Below are positions 39,864 through 48,869 of a stretch of 64,000 bases of DNA, in pieces. The stretch spans positions 1 through 64,000 of the forward strand of contig JANQGX010000045.1 of NCBI GenBank assembly GCA_028282885.1, in the 5' to 3' direction. This DNA comes from SAR324 cluster bacterium. Lineage in GTDB: Bacteria; SAR324; XYD2-FULL-50-16. The translations under genes and the position numbers were made by a program. Within the stretch, counting starts at the first letter, position 1. Each line of letters begins with the position of its first letter. The notes beneath the pieces are model-generated. The model did no database searches and had not been told where the DNA came from. It saw only the letters and a program-made list of their open reading frames with translations.

Positions 39864-42593
39864 ATGAGACTTTTAATATCCATAATCGCATTTCTCCTTT
39901 TGCTGCCTCAAGGACTGAGTGCTGAACGATTCATTCCAAAATCAGACTTGATTTTCAGAGTTCTGGATATTGTAAATCACCTTTATGTGGATCATGATCG
40001 AGTTCAGCCCGAAAAGATGCTTGAAGGATCAATGGAAAGGCTATCCGCAAACATTGCTCCTGTTCTAACCCAGATGGAGGTGCAGGATAATAAGGTTATT
40101 ATCAACGTCAGCGTTGATCAGTTTTCAAGAGGTTTTAAATACGACACACCAACCAATGTCAGGGATCTGAATTATATTCTGCAGCAGGTCGTCGGGTTTG
40201 TTAAACAGTACCTGGATAAAAATGAAAAGCCCGAAAATGTCGATTATGCAGTCATCAACGGGTTGCTTCGTCAGCTAGATCCGCACTCATCCCTTATGAT
40301 ACCGGAGATATATAAGGATTTCAGCACGCAGACGTCCGGCAATTTCGGCGGAGTTGGAATGATGATCAGCATCAGGGACGGTGCCTTAACCATCATCTCG
40401 CCGATTGATAACACGCCCGCTTCCAGAGCCGGACTCAAGGCAAATGACATCATCGTTCAAATCAATGAAGAGTCCACCGTGAACATGCCGTTGTCGGACG
40501 CCGTGGAAAAGCTCCGCGGAAAGGCCGGCACTGAAGTGGACATTTTTGTCATGCGGAAAGAGTTCTCATCTCCAAAAAAAATAACCATCATTAGGGACAT
40601 CATTGAGATCAATAGTGTAAAATCGTTCACTTTCAAGAAAGAAGGAAAGAGGGTCGGGCTAATAAAAATCAATACCTTTCAGCAGCAAAACACGATTGAT
40701 GAGATCAACCACCATTTAGAAGACCTTGATTACGACCTGAAGGATTTCTACGGTTTGATAGTTGACGTCAGGAACAATCCCGGTGGTCTTTTAGATCAAG
40801 CAATTCGAGTCAGTGACAGGTTTCTTAGTGACGGTGTAATTGTCTCAACTGCGGGGCTGAGAAAAGGATCTCTGAAGAGTTATAAGGCACATTGGTTCAG
40901 GAGCCTGACAAATGTCCCTGTATTAGTCTTGATTAACAACGGATCGGCTTCCGCATCAGAAATTTTCACTGCCGCTCTGAAGAAAAACAAAAGAGGGGTT
41001 GTACTGGGTATTCAAACATTCGGCAAAGGATCCGTTCAACAGGTTATCGGTTTTCCGGATGGCTCAGGACTTCGCTTAACCACTTCGCAATATCTTACCC
41101 CCGGAAATATATCTATCCAATCGGTCGGCGTATCTCCTCACATCGTGGTTAATCCATACTATGTGACTGATGATCTCTTGTATGTTACAACTCCCAAACT
41201 GGACAAGGGAGAGAACAGCCTGGCTCAGAACTTTTCCGAGTGGGCTGATAAAGCTGAACCTCCGCTTCAATCCATCTACTATCTGTACGAATCCCCGGAC
41301 AAGGATGAAGATGAGGAGAATAACGATTTGCTTTATAGCGAATTGGAATTCAAAAGACTACAGGAAGATTTTTTGGTGCAATCGGCAGTTGATATTCTTA
41401 TCAAAAACGAAAGAAAGAACTTTGATAATCTCCTGGAAAGCGCCCAGACCTACATGAAGGAAACCCAGCAGATCCAGGAGCAGAAGTTGATCGATCGTTT
41501 TGCCTCTTTCTCAACATCGGTTGATTGGAACTTATACCCGACCGAGCCTGATGGTAAGATCTCAACCACTCATTGGATCGAAATCAAAAAGCAGACCGGT
41601 GATAAAGAAGAGTGGCAACGTTACGAGGGGACCATCCCTGCAGAAAGCGAAGCACGTCTGTATATTGAAGCCAAAAACATCGGCAGCAAGCGATTGTCTC
41701 GCTTAATGGCGATTTCAGAAAGCGAAAATCGATTATATGATGATCGACAATTTGCCTTCGGAAAGCTCGAACCGGGTGAATCGAAACAGTGGTTTGTGCC
41801 TCTCAAGATCTCCAAATCCTCAGCGTCTCGAAATGATATCATTTTCATTCGGTTCACCGACGGAGACTCTACCGAGCTGTATGAACAGACCATTACGTTG
41901 CAGACCCTGCAAAAAGAGAGACCGGCTTTCGACTACACCATTCGAATTTTGGATAACGGAGAACAGAAATCCCAAGGTAATGGCAATCAGAAAATAGATC
42001 TGGGCGAAAAGATCGTTGCTGAAGTGACCATCATCAACCGTGGTAAGGGCGAATCGGGAGCATTGACCGCTTTATTGAAAAACGGAGAGGGAGAAAATGT
42101 TTTTCTCAACATCGGGAGACAGTCGCTGGATAGCCTGAAACCCGGTTCAAAAGTCACCACCTATTTTCAATTCGACGTTAAGAAAAAGCCTGTAGATGGT
42201 GAACTGGATTTTTCACTGGATATCATAGATAGTGTTTTCACCCTGTCTTCTTTGAACCAGAAGCTTAAGCTGCCATTTGAAGCATCGGTTCAACCTATCA
42301 CCAACATGCCTCCCAGGATTGAACTAATATCAGACAGCTTGCTCAGTGATGACAGCGATTATGATCTGGAAGGAAAGATTTTTGATAAAAAGGGAGTTAA
42401 AGACGTCTACGTTTTTATAAACAGGAAGAAAGTGTTTTATAAAAACTTCCTGTCTGTTGATGGCCGGGAAGCTGTAAACTTCAGCTTGAAACTGGACCTG
42501 GATAAAGAGAATAATAAGATTATCATAATCAGCCGAGATGACGACAACGTCGCGTCACAGAAAAATTTGTTTGTGCGTCGGGCCCGCATTTAA
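39864..42593 (+). CDS. Large S41 peptidase, MXAN_5808-like
   Basis: 909 residues, about twice the usual Ctp length. Signal peptide MRLLISIIAFLLLLPQGLSA. The N-terminal part contains a PDZ domain (GGVGMMISIRDGAL, then AGLKANDIIVQINEES) and the S41 core with VDVRNNPGGLL, the nucleophile Ser in NNGSASASEIF and the Lys in GIQTFGKGSVQQV. An acidic linker (PDKDEDEENND) leads into a second half with beta-sandwich, CARDB-like parts (IEAKNIGSKRL; AEVTIINRGKGESG). This two-part plan resembles the MXAN_5808-type peptidases of myxobacteria and related bacteria. It should be a periplasmic processing protease with extra binding domains. It is upstream of the CfpA-like gene but 256 bases away. Confidence 0.88.
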   Translation: MRLLISIIAFLLLLPQGLSAERFIPKSDLIFRVLDIVNHLYVDHDRVQPEKMLEGSMERLSANIAPVLTQMEVQDNKVIINVSVDQFSRGFKYDTPTNVRDLNYILQQVVGFVKQYLDKNEKPENVDYAVINGLLRQLDPHSSLMIPEIYKDFSTQTSGNFGGVGMMISIRDGALTIISPIDNTPASRAGLKANDIIVQINEESTVNMPLSDAVEKLRGKAGTEVDIFVMRKEFSSPKKITIIRDIIEINSVKSFTFKKEGKRVGLIKINTFQQQNTIDEINHHLEDLDYDLKDFYGLIVDVRNNPGGLLDQAIRVSDRFLSDGVIVSTAGLRKGSLKSYKAHWFRSLTNVPVLVLINNGSASASEIFTAALKKNKRGVVLGIQTFGKGSVQQVIGFPDGSGLRLTTSQYLTPGNISIQSVGVSPHIVVNPYYVTDDLLYVTTPKLDKGENSLAQNFSEWADKAEPPLQSIYYLYESPDKDEDEENNDLLYSELEFKRLQEDFLVQSAVDILIKNERKNFDNLLESAQTYMKETQQIQEQKLIDRFASFSTSVDWNLYPTEPDGKISTTHWIEIKKQTGDKEEWQRYEGTIPAESEARLYIEAKNIGSKRLSRLMAISESENRLYDDRQFAFGKLEPGESKQWFVPLKISKSSASRNDIIFIRFTDGDSTELYEQTITLQTLQKERPAFDYTIRILDNGEQKSQGNGNQKIDLGEKIVAEVTIINRGKGESGALTALLKNGEGENVFLNIGRQSLDSLKPGSKVTTYFQFDVKKKPVDGELDFSLDIIDSVFTLSSLNQKLKLPFEASVQPITNMPPRIELISDSLLSDDSDYDLEGKIFDKKGVKDVYVFINRKKVFYKNFLSVDGREAVNFSLKLDLDKENNKIIIISRDDDNVASQKNLFVRRARI

Positions 42594-42849
42594 TTAGTTG
42601 CAATTAAATCACTCTCTTGGTAAGTTTTAGACGGTCTTCATCATTTTATCAGTTTAAAGCACTGCATTAATTATTGAAATATCAAGATTATCCGATACGG
42701 ATGGCAGAAATCCAGACCATCAAAGAGTATTGACTTATACGAAAAGTACATAACGATAGACAATTACCAAACTGAAATTAATTAATACCGACACCTTTTA
42801 AGATACAGCTTTACTATTCGAATCGTAATTTACAATAACGGAGTGTAGA

Positions 42850-44694
42850 ATGGCTCGAGAGACAATTGTGAAAGGACCCAATTACGTTCATCCGGAAAAA
42901 CCAAGCGCCGTAGGTTCAAGAAATAGTCTCAACAGACATGACCGAGATGAGTATCAGGAATCCAGAAGCATCATTGATGAAGAAGTCGATAAGATTCTAA
43001 ATCACATACATGCAAAGCTTCCTCCTGAAGTTCTTGAAAAACTGGATATTATGGGGTCGATTAAATCCAAACTCCATAACTACTTCAATCAGGATTTCCA
43101 GAACATGCTTAATCGTTACCTGGTAACGATGGAAGACGAGATGTCCAAAAAGGTTCGGGATCTCGTAGACAAAGAAGAGAACCGAACGCTTAATCGATAT
43201 TCGGCCAGGGAAATTACCGAGATTCTCGATCGTATCGGCGGTACCGGAACCTTTAATACTGGCGAGATAGAAAAGTCGGTCGTCAATATGTACAGCCATC
43301 TGCAGATGCATATTGAACGTGGAATGTCCGAACTGGAAACTGATACCAACGCGCTTCTCAGGGAAAAATCAGACGTTGGAGCATTCGTTAGGGGTCAAAA
43401 CTCCTACGCAATCGTTAAATGCTCTTTTAAAGATAATGCAAGACGACCCAAAACAGTAATGGATGTCAAACTGTCTATCGGTATCCTGGATTCGGAACTG
43501 GTCAGCCGCATTTATCACTATCAAGTCCCGGTGACAGCCATTATTAAAGATATAGTCGCCAAAAACATCCATCAACTCATTGACAAGGAGATCGAGGAAA
43601 TCAACCATCTCGCATTGGATGAAGGAAGAGAAGAGATGAATGATTCGGAAAAGATCTTCGAGAAACTGAGAATCATGGACAAGTATATTTCCGACGATGA
43701 TTCGGCGGATTCAAAACGATATCAGTTCGTTGCCAAAAGATTTCTGGATTCTGTCGATGGTATTCAAGCGGAAATCGACTCCAAGGATTATGATGCCCTG
43801 AACATAAGGGAGAACATCAAAAAGATCATCGACAAGGAAAACATCCGCAACAGGGGATTTAATACGGCAGTTAACGCTATCACCTCGATTCTGGATACCA
43901 GCAAAATGGGTTATCAATATATCGAGAACTTCAAAAATGCCAGGGACTGCATCATTCGCGAATATGAAGAGGAAGATGTCACCCGACTCCCGGACGAGAG
44001 ATACAGCATCAGATTAACCTACTATGACCAGGGGCAGCTAAAGCTATTGAGGAAAGCCTATTCCGATCAGATCGACGAGCTTGATCGCGAAGTCATGCAC
44101 CTTTGGAATGTCTGTGATGGCGTCTATCTGCTGGATAGAGATGAAAAGGGATATGACGACTGGGAAACCCTGTCAGAAAGAATGCTGAATCCGAAAACCA
44201 AAAAGGGATTTTTCGGCAAGAAGAAAGAACAGGAAGAGGTTGAAGAAGAATTCGACAAGGGATGGAATGAAATCAGCTTCATTTCCCCGAAGGAAACCAC
44301 CGTCGAAAGTGAGAATCCAACCGATGAGATCAGGCTGGAAGAGATCGGAAAGCGTTTCCCAATTATGCTCCAGAAACTGGAAGATGTTTATCAGGATGTA
44401 AAAGACGAACGTAGGCGGGTTTTGGAGTCAAGGATCAGCTTTTTGAAAGAGCAGTATGATAAATTCACCGGCAAGATTAATCCATATCACGTGCAACCCG
44501 GATTGCTGTTAGATATCGACATCACCAGCATTAAAAAGAAGAAGACCACGATGATGAACATGGCAAATGTCATCAACGAATTCCTTTTTTCGGTATCCAA
44601 AGGCTTCTCTGATGCTGCTTTTGTAAGTCTTTCCCGAACAAGATCTACTGAACGGGCAGACATTGAACAAGAATTTGAAAGTGTTGTCGAATAG
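42850..44694 (+). CDS. cfpA: CfpA-like cytoplasmic filament protein
   Basis: 614 residues, highly charged, helix-rich and without signal peptide or membrane segment. Segments such as LPPEVLEKLDIMGSIKSKL, YFNQDFQNMLNRYLVTMEDE, GFNTAVNAITSILDTSKMGY and YHVQPGLLLDIDITSIKKKK correspond, from memory, to the cytoplasmic filament protein CfpA of Treponema and other spirochaetes. CfpA forms a ribbon of intracellular filaments and affects chromosome structure and cell division. A Lys/Glu-rich insert lies at about 450-475 (KKGFFGKKKEQEEVEEEF). The Shine-Dalgarno GGAGTG precedes the ATG. It is monocistronic by spacing. My identification rests on pattern memory; a database alignment would settle it. Confidence 0.65.
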   Translation: MARETIVKGPNYVHPEKPSAVGSRNSLNRHDRDEYQESRSIIDEEVDKILNHIHAKLPPEVLEKLDIMGSIKSKLHNYFNQDFQNMLNRYLVTMEDEMSKKVRDLVDKEENRTLNRYSAREITEILDRIGGTGTFNTGEIEKSVVNMYSHLQMHIERGMSELETDTNALLREKSDVGAFVRGQNSYAIVKCSFKDNARRPKTVMDVKLSIGILDSELVSRIYHYQVPVTAIIKDIVAKNIHQLIDKEIEEINHLALDEGREEMNDSEKIFEKLRIMDKYISDDDSADSKRYQFVAKRFLDSVDGIQAEIDSKDYDALNIRENIKKIIDKENIRNRGFNTAVNAITSILDTSKMGYQYIENFKNARDCIIREYEEEDVTRLPDERYSIRLTYYDQGQLKLLRKAYSDQIDELDREVMHLWNVCDGVYLLDRDEKGYDDWETLSERMLNPKTKKGFFGKKKEQEEVEEEFDKGWNEISFISPKETTVESENPTDEIRLEEIGKRFPIMLQKLEDVYQDVKDERRRVLESRISFLKEQYDKFTGKINPYHVQPGLLLDIDITSIKKKKTTMMNMANVINEFLFSVSKGFSDAAFVSLSRTRSTERADIEQEFESVVE

Positions 44695-44869
44695 GAAAAT
44701 GATCCCCGGATGACAGGTGACTTTCTACCAGTTTTGCCTGTCATCGGATAAGTTGATTCCCCGGGAATGGCTTATTAATCTAATTCTCAACTCCACCCGA
44801 AGGATGCGTCATCTCAATAACTCCAATATTGCATTATTAAAGCGACGCAAGGTCAATTCAGTATAATAG

Positions 44870-46249
44870 ATGCAATCCATCGATACCTATCTCACCCGAT
44901 ACCACATATCACTGTATTCCTCCGAACTAGCTATTGATACCACAATAGCACTGGATGAAGACCGTCATAAGGACCCCCTTAGGCAGCTGTTTCAAACGAT
45001 TGGTGAGTTGGACCTGCCCAGAAACATCAGTTTGAATCTGATTCTGGATCAGGCCTATATTGGTTATTTTAATTTTCATCTGCCTGCGGTGAGCCGTAGA
45101 AAACTGGGCAGGATTTTGCGATTTGAACTGGGGGATTATCTGATTGATGACATTGACGAATTCTTCTATGACTATCGATTCAGCGGAAAACGGGGAGTGA
45201 CCACCCAGGTCGGAATTTACCTAATCAGAAAAGATGTGGTTAATCGGATTTTACAGTTCTCCAAGTCCCATAATCTGGAAATCAGAAGCATACTCCCACT
45301 CAGCAATCTGATCGACCTGCGCCTTCAGGAGAAGTATCAACCACAGAACGAAATTATCGCTGTTGCCGACTCTTTTCAGTCCGGCATCTATATTTATCAG
45401 GACGGATTTCTGGTCACCGGCACCACCCAATCAAATCGAAAATGGGAACCTATGCTGGTTGATCGGGATAATAATGATAAAGGACCTTACAAGCTCAAAG
45501 ATTTGAATCGTCGCATTCGAGCGGTCAACTTGGAAAGAGATGACATTACCGGTCTCAGGATTGATGAATCAAGTCTCTCTCTTATCCGGCTTGACGAGGA
45601 AAATGAGTTATCAGCAGTAAATAATCCCGGAAAGAACGACGAAAAGGTTTTATACTCAACCCTGCTTCAACCTCAGTTGGTAAGAAGATCCAATCGAATC
45701 AATCTCCTGAAATCTAATTTCTTTCTTATACAGGAGATCAGGAAACATACTACGAAAATTGCGGTATCAGGACTGCTTTTGATTCTCTTTTTCCTGGTTT
45801 TTGTCTCCTCCCTGTTTTATGAAAACCACCTAGAAAAAGAACGATTAAAGGACATTGAAAAAGCATATACCGCTACCATTGAAAAGTACTTGCCTAAGGG
45901 TACATCTAAATCGAATGCTTTGCAGAACTTAAGATCGCAGGTTCAACAACTTAAAGAGGAACAGGCATTAAAACAGAAATTCAATAGAAGAGAATACAAA
46001 GTATCATCCCAGTTGGCTGCCTTATCCAAAATCAGACAAACGCTGCCAACATTGGTTCTTCATCGATTTTATCAAACTGATCAGTCTATACGAATTCAAG
46101 GCGAAATCGACTCTTTTACCCAATATGAGAAACTGAAGAATAACCTGCAAAAGATCTACAGTACCAAAGAATTCGAGCTCAAGTACAATCAGAAGAGCAG
46201 CGGTGAATCCAGGGTGCAGTTCTCGATTATCATCAGGTCGCTGAACTAA
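44870..46249 (+). CDS. gspL: GspL-like type II secretion platform protein
   Basis: 459 residues. The cytoplasmic part (about 1-290) contains the PilM/GspL-type segment FNFHLPAVSRRKLGRILRFE, then LGDYLIDDIDEFFYDYRF. A single membrane helix follows at about 300-318 (KIAVSGLLLILFFLVFVSSL), then a coiled coil (NALQNLRSQVQQLKEEQALK) and a periplasmic ferredoxin-like domain ending QFSIIIRSLN. This is the GspL plan: it links the cytoplasmic ATPase GspE to GspM in the inner membrane. It is followed by gspM and gspN in the order used by deltaproteobacterial type II systems. GspC-K and the secretin are not in the window. Confidence 0.65.
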   Translation: MQSIDTYLTRYHISLYSSELAIDTTIALDEDRHKDPLRQLFQTIGELDLPRNISLNLILDQAYIGYFNFHLPAVSRRKLGRILRFELGDYLIDDIDEFFYDYRFSGKRGVTTQVGIYLIRKDVVNRILQFSKSHNLEIRSILPLSNLIDLRLQEKYQPQNEIIAVADSFQSGIYIYQDGFLVTGTTQSNRKWEPMLVDRDNNDKGPYKLKDLNRRIRAVNLERDDITGLRIDESSLSLIRLDEENELSAVNNPGKNDEKVLYSTLLQPQLVRRSNRINLLKSNFFLIQEIRKHTTKIAVSGLLLILFFLVFVSSLFYENHLEKERLKDIEKAYTATIEKYLPKGTSKSNALQNLRSQVQQLKEEQALKQKFNRREYKVSSQLAALSKIRQTLPTLVLHRFYQTDQSIRIQGEIDSFTQYEKLKNNLQKIYSTKEFELKYNQKSSGESRVQFSIIIRSLN

Positions 46250-46298
46250 TTTTGTCCACGTAATTGCTGCCAAAACTAATCACCAAACCCATTATTAA

Positions 46299-46769
46299 AT
46301 GGAACTAAGTCAGAGAGAAAAAACACTTATTGTCATAGCGCTGTTGATTTTCATCCCCTTGTTGCTTTTCAGGTTCGTGATCTTACCGGTTTCGCAAGAG
46401 GAGAAAAATATCGGACAACAGATAGAATCACTATTGTCCAAGACCGAACAGATAGATCTATTGGGTCAGGAGTTGTTGTATCTGAAAAGAGGGAATCGCT
46501 CAAAATCCGTTTCCCTGATTAAGAAAACCGATTCTCTGCTTAGAATGTACAGTCTTAAGGCACGCTCAAAGATTGTGCTGGAAGACCAGCCAAGAGGTGG
46601 CCAGCGATTGATATTGAAGCTGGATGAAATCAATCTGACCGAGTTGTCAAGGCTGATTTACAAAATTGAAGACTCAAAGCCAGTTGTGATCATAGACAAC
46701 ATAGATCTGAATCGATCCTATAAAAATAAAAAGCTCTTTCGAGTTTCAATGGCTTTGACCAGCGGTTAA
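46299..46769 (+). CDS. gspM: GspM-like type II secretion protein
   Basis: 156 residues. A short N terminus leads into a membrane helix (TLIVIALLIFIPLLLFRFVI, residues about 9-28), then a coiled coil and a periplasmic alpha/beta domain (residues about 85-155: LILKLDEINLTELSRLIYKI). The plan and size are those of GspM, which pairs with GspL through the helix and periplasmic domain. Gap from gspL is 49 bases and to gspN 18 bases. Confidence 0.65.
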   Translation: MELSQREKTLIVIALLIFIPLLLFRFVILPVSQEEKNIGQQIESLLSKTEQIDLLGQELLYLKRGNRSKSVSLIKKTDSLLRMYSLKARSKIVLEDQPRGGQRLILKLDEINLTELSRLIYKIEDSKPVVIIDNIDLNRSYKNKKLFRVSMALTSG

Positions 46770-46787
46770 TTCGATACTCTGAACATA

Positions 46788-47645
46788 ATGCTAAAACGAT
46801 TGTTGCTCCTCATTTTGGTCAGCGTTTGCGTGTTGTTGATAATCCTGACCTCTTTTTGGCTAAATTTGAACAGCAACACTATAACGCCATGGCTGGAAAA
46901 CCAACTGAACAGCCAACTACCACGGCCATATTCCACAAAGATACGGAATGTGGAAACCCGATTGAGCGGATTGATAATCGACCGGTTGGATCTTCACGAT
47001 TCAACTACAAACCAGATATTATTAACTATTAATGCCGCAGCTCTAAAAATCAATCCATTTGACCTGATTGCTTTCCAGCAAATTGGATATTATGCCGAAT
47101 TATATGAAGGCATGATCGAAGGTGATCTCGATATATTTCCGGATAAATCGATCAATATGAAAATCAGTGATATACAGATTAATCGCAATCCCTACATCAG
47201 AAAAACAAATCTGATCGTTTCAAATCCGCAGTTGAACGGAGAGGGATCTTACCTGTTCGCAGAAAAACCAATAGGACAGCTTACCCTTTCGCTGGACCGG
47301 TTAAAACTGTCGGGAAAATCGGATCATACCGGTTTACCTTTTGAATTTCCTACCACCAATATAGAATGGGTTAAGAGCGGGCTCTCCATAGACGATGACA
47401 CTTTAGAACTGCGGGTCAGTTCTTTAGGTGATTTTTCAGCCAATCTGGAAGGAAAACTGGGGCTTAATTGGAAGGCGCTCAGTAAATCCACACTGGATTT
47501 GGCCTTGAAGGGAAAGCTGGATTCCAAATATGAATCTGGGCTTGGTTTTTTTAAGGAGATTTTAGTAAACTACAAGAACACGGCAGGTCAGATTTCTGTT
47601 AAAATAAAAGGAAATCTGAATCGACCCCAAGTCGTTCGCAATTAA
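46788..47645 (+). CDS. gspN: GspN-family type II secretion protein
   Basis: 285 residues. An N-terminal membrane anchor (LLLLILVSVCVLLIILTSFW) is followed by a beta-rich periplasmic domain with INAAALKINPFDLIAFQQIG, then GYYAELYEGMIEGDLDIFPD and LNGEGSYLFAEKPIGQLTLS. This pattern matches the GspN proteins found with GspL/M in deltaproteobacteria. GspN is a minor, accessory inner-membrane component of unknown precise role. It is followed by mltG with 18 bases between, probably in the same operon. Confidence 0.7.
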   Translation: MLKRLLLLILVSVCVLLIILTSFWLNLNSNTITPWLENQLNSQLPRPYSTKIRNVETRLSGLIIDRLDLHDSTTNQILLTINAAALKINPFDLIAFQQIGYYAELYEGMIEGDLDIFPDKSINMKISDIQINRNPYIRKTNLIVSNPQLNGEGSYLFAEKPIGQLTLSLDRLKLSGKSDHTGLPFEFPTTNIEWVKSGLSIDDDTLELRVSSLGDFSANLEGKLGLNWKALSKSTLDLALKGKLDSKYESGLGFFKEILVNYKNTAGQISVKIKGNLNRPQVVRN

Positions 47646-47663
47646 CAGAATAAACCAGGCTCA

Positions 47664-48698
47664 ATGCAGTTCTCACGTTTTTTAAGCAAACGGACCATCA
47701 TCATTTGCTTTTTTATCTCAGTCTTCGGCTGTGCAGCTCTTTTCTTCAGCTCCTATCTTCCCTATCAAAGCGATACTCCCGGATCCAAATCGTTATTCAT
47801 CCGAAATGGAGATGGATTAAATGTTATTGCTGCCAAACTGAAACGGCAGGATCTGATTCGATCCAAACACTATTTTAAATGGTTTTCAGTCCTCATGGGA
47901 AAGAGGAGAAGTTACAAAAGAGGCGAATACGTTATCCCGGAAAATGTGTCGGTAATGGATCTAGTAAGGATTTTGTCAGAAGGCAAAACCATTCTGATTC
48001 CAGTTACTTTTCCGGAAGGACAGCGCATGTCCGAGATGTTCTCTCTCTTAAAAAGCAAAGGGTATCAAAACGAAGGCAAATATGATCAGCTATCGCGAAG
48101 CATTTCCTTTATTAATTCGCTGAAACGACCCATTGACGCAGTTACTCTGGAAGGACTTCTATTTCCGGATACCTATAAGTTCTCAAAAGATTCATCGGAG
48201 AAAATGATTCTGTTGACAATGGTGAATACTTTCTTTAAGAAACTGCCCGATAATTACAATGAAATGGCGGCGAACGTGGGACTCTCCTTTTATGAAGCAG
48301 TTATTCTTGCATCAATAATCGAAAAAGAAACCGGCGTTGCCAGTGAAAGAAACCTGATCTCTTCTGTTTTTCATAACAGAATCAAACAGCGGATGCGCCT
48401 GCAAACAGATCCTACGGTAATATATGGAATCAAGAATTTCGATGGTAATCTGACCCGAAAACAGTTGAGAACGGATACACCTTATAACACTTATATTAAC
48501 TTTGGACTGCCACCCACCCCTATCGCCAATCCGGGCATGGCAGCTCTCATGGCCGCTGTCAATCCGGCCAAAACAAATTACATATTTTTCGTGGCCAAAG
48601 GTGACGGAACCCACGAATTCTCGATAGACTATAAAAGTCACAAAATAGCAGTCACCAAGTATCAGAAACGGAGAAACAAGCAATATCGGTCCTATTAG
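47664..48698 (+). CDS. mltG: Endolytic murein transglycosylase
   Basis: 344 residues. One N-terminal membrane helix (IIICFFISVFGCAALFFSSY), a LysM-like subdomain (about 45-110, FIRNGDGLNVIAAKL), then the YceG/MltG catalytic domain: EGLLFPDTYKF, the catalytic Glu in ASIIEKETGVASER, and LQTDPTVIYG with YNTYINFGLPPTPIANPG. It cuts nascent glycan strands at the outer face of the inner membrane to end elongation. It follows gspN closely, so peptidoglycan remodelling and the secretion platform may be co-expressed. The next gene, hflK, is 171 bases away. Confidence 0.95.
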   Translation: MQFSRFLSKRTIIICFFISVFGCAALFFSSYLPYQSDTPGSKSLFIRNGDGLNVIAAKLKRQDLIRSKHYFKWFSVLMGKRRSYKRGEYVIPENVSVMDLVRILSEGKTILIPVTFPEGQRMSEMFSLLKSKGYQNEGKYDQLSRSISFINSLKRPIDAVTLEGLLFPDTYKFSKDSSEKMILLTMVNTFFKKLPDNYNEMAANVGLSFYEAVILASIIEKETGVASERNLISSVFHNRIKQRMRLQTDPTVIYGIKNFDGNLTRKQLRTDTPYNTYINFGLPPTPIANPGMAALMAAVNPAKTNYIFFVAKGDGTHEFSIDYKSHKIAVTKYQKRRNKQYRSY

Positions 48699-48869
48699 CT
48701 TTAACCAAAATCGGTTCGGTTTCGCAGAACTAGGGATGTTATGCCAATGTTATTGATTGGCTAGATTCTTGACATAACCCCTTGAATCCAAGAAGATTGT
48801 ACTCTCAAAGCAGTAAATAAAAGGCCCTTGAGAATTCAGTGGCTAAAACCAGTTTAACGGAGTGTAAAC

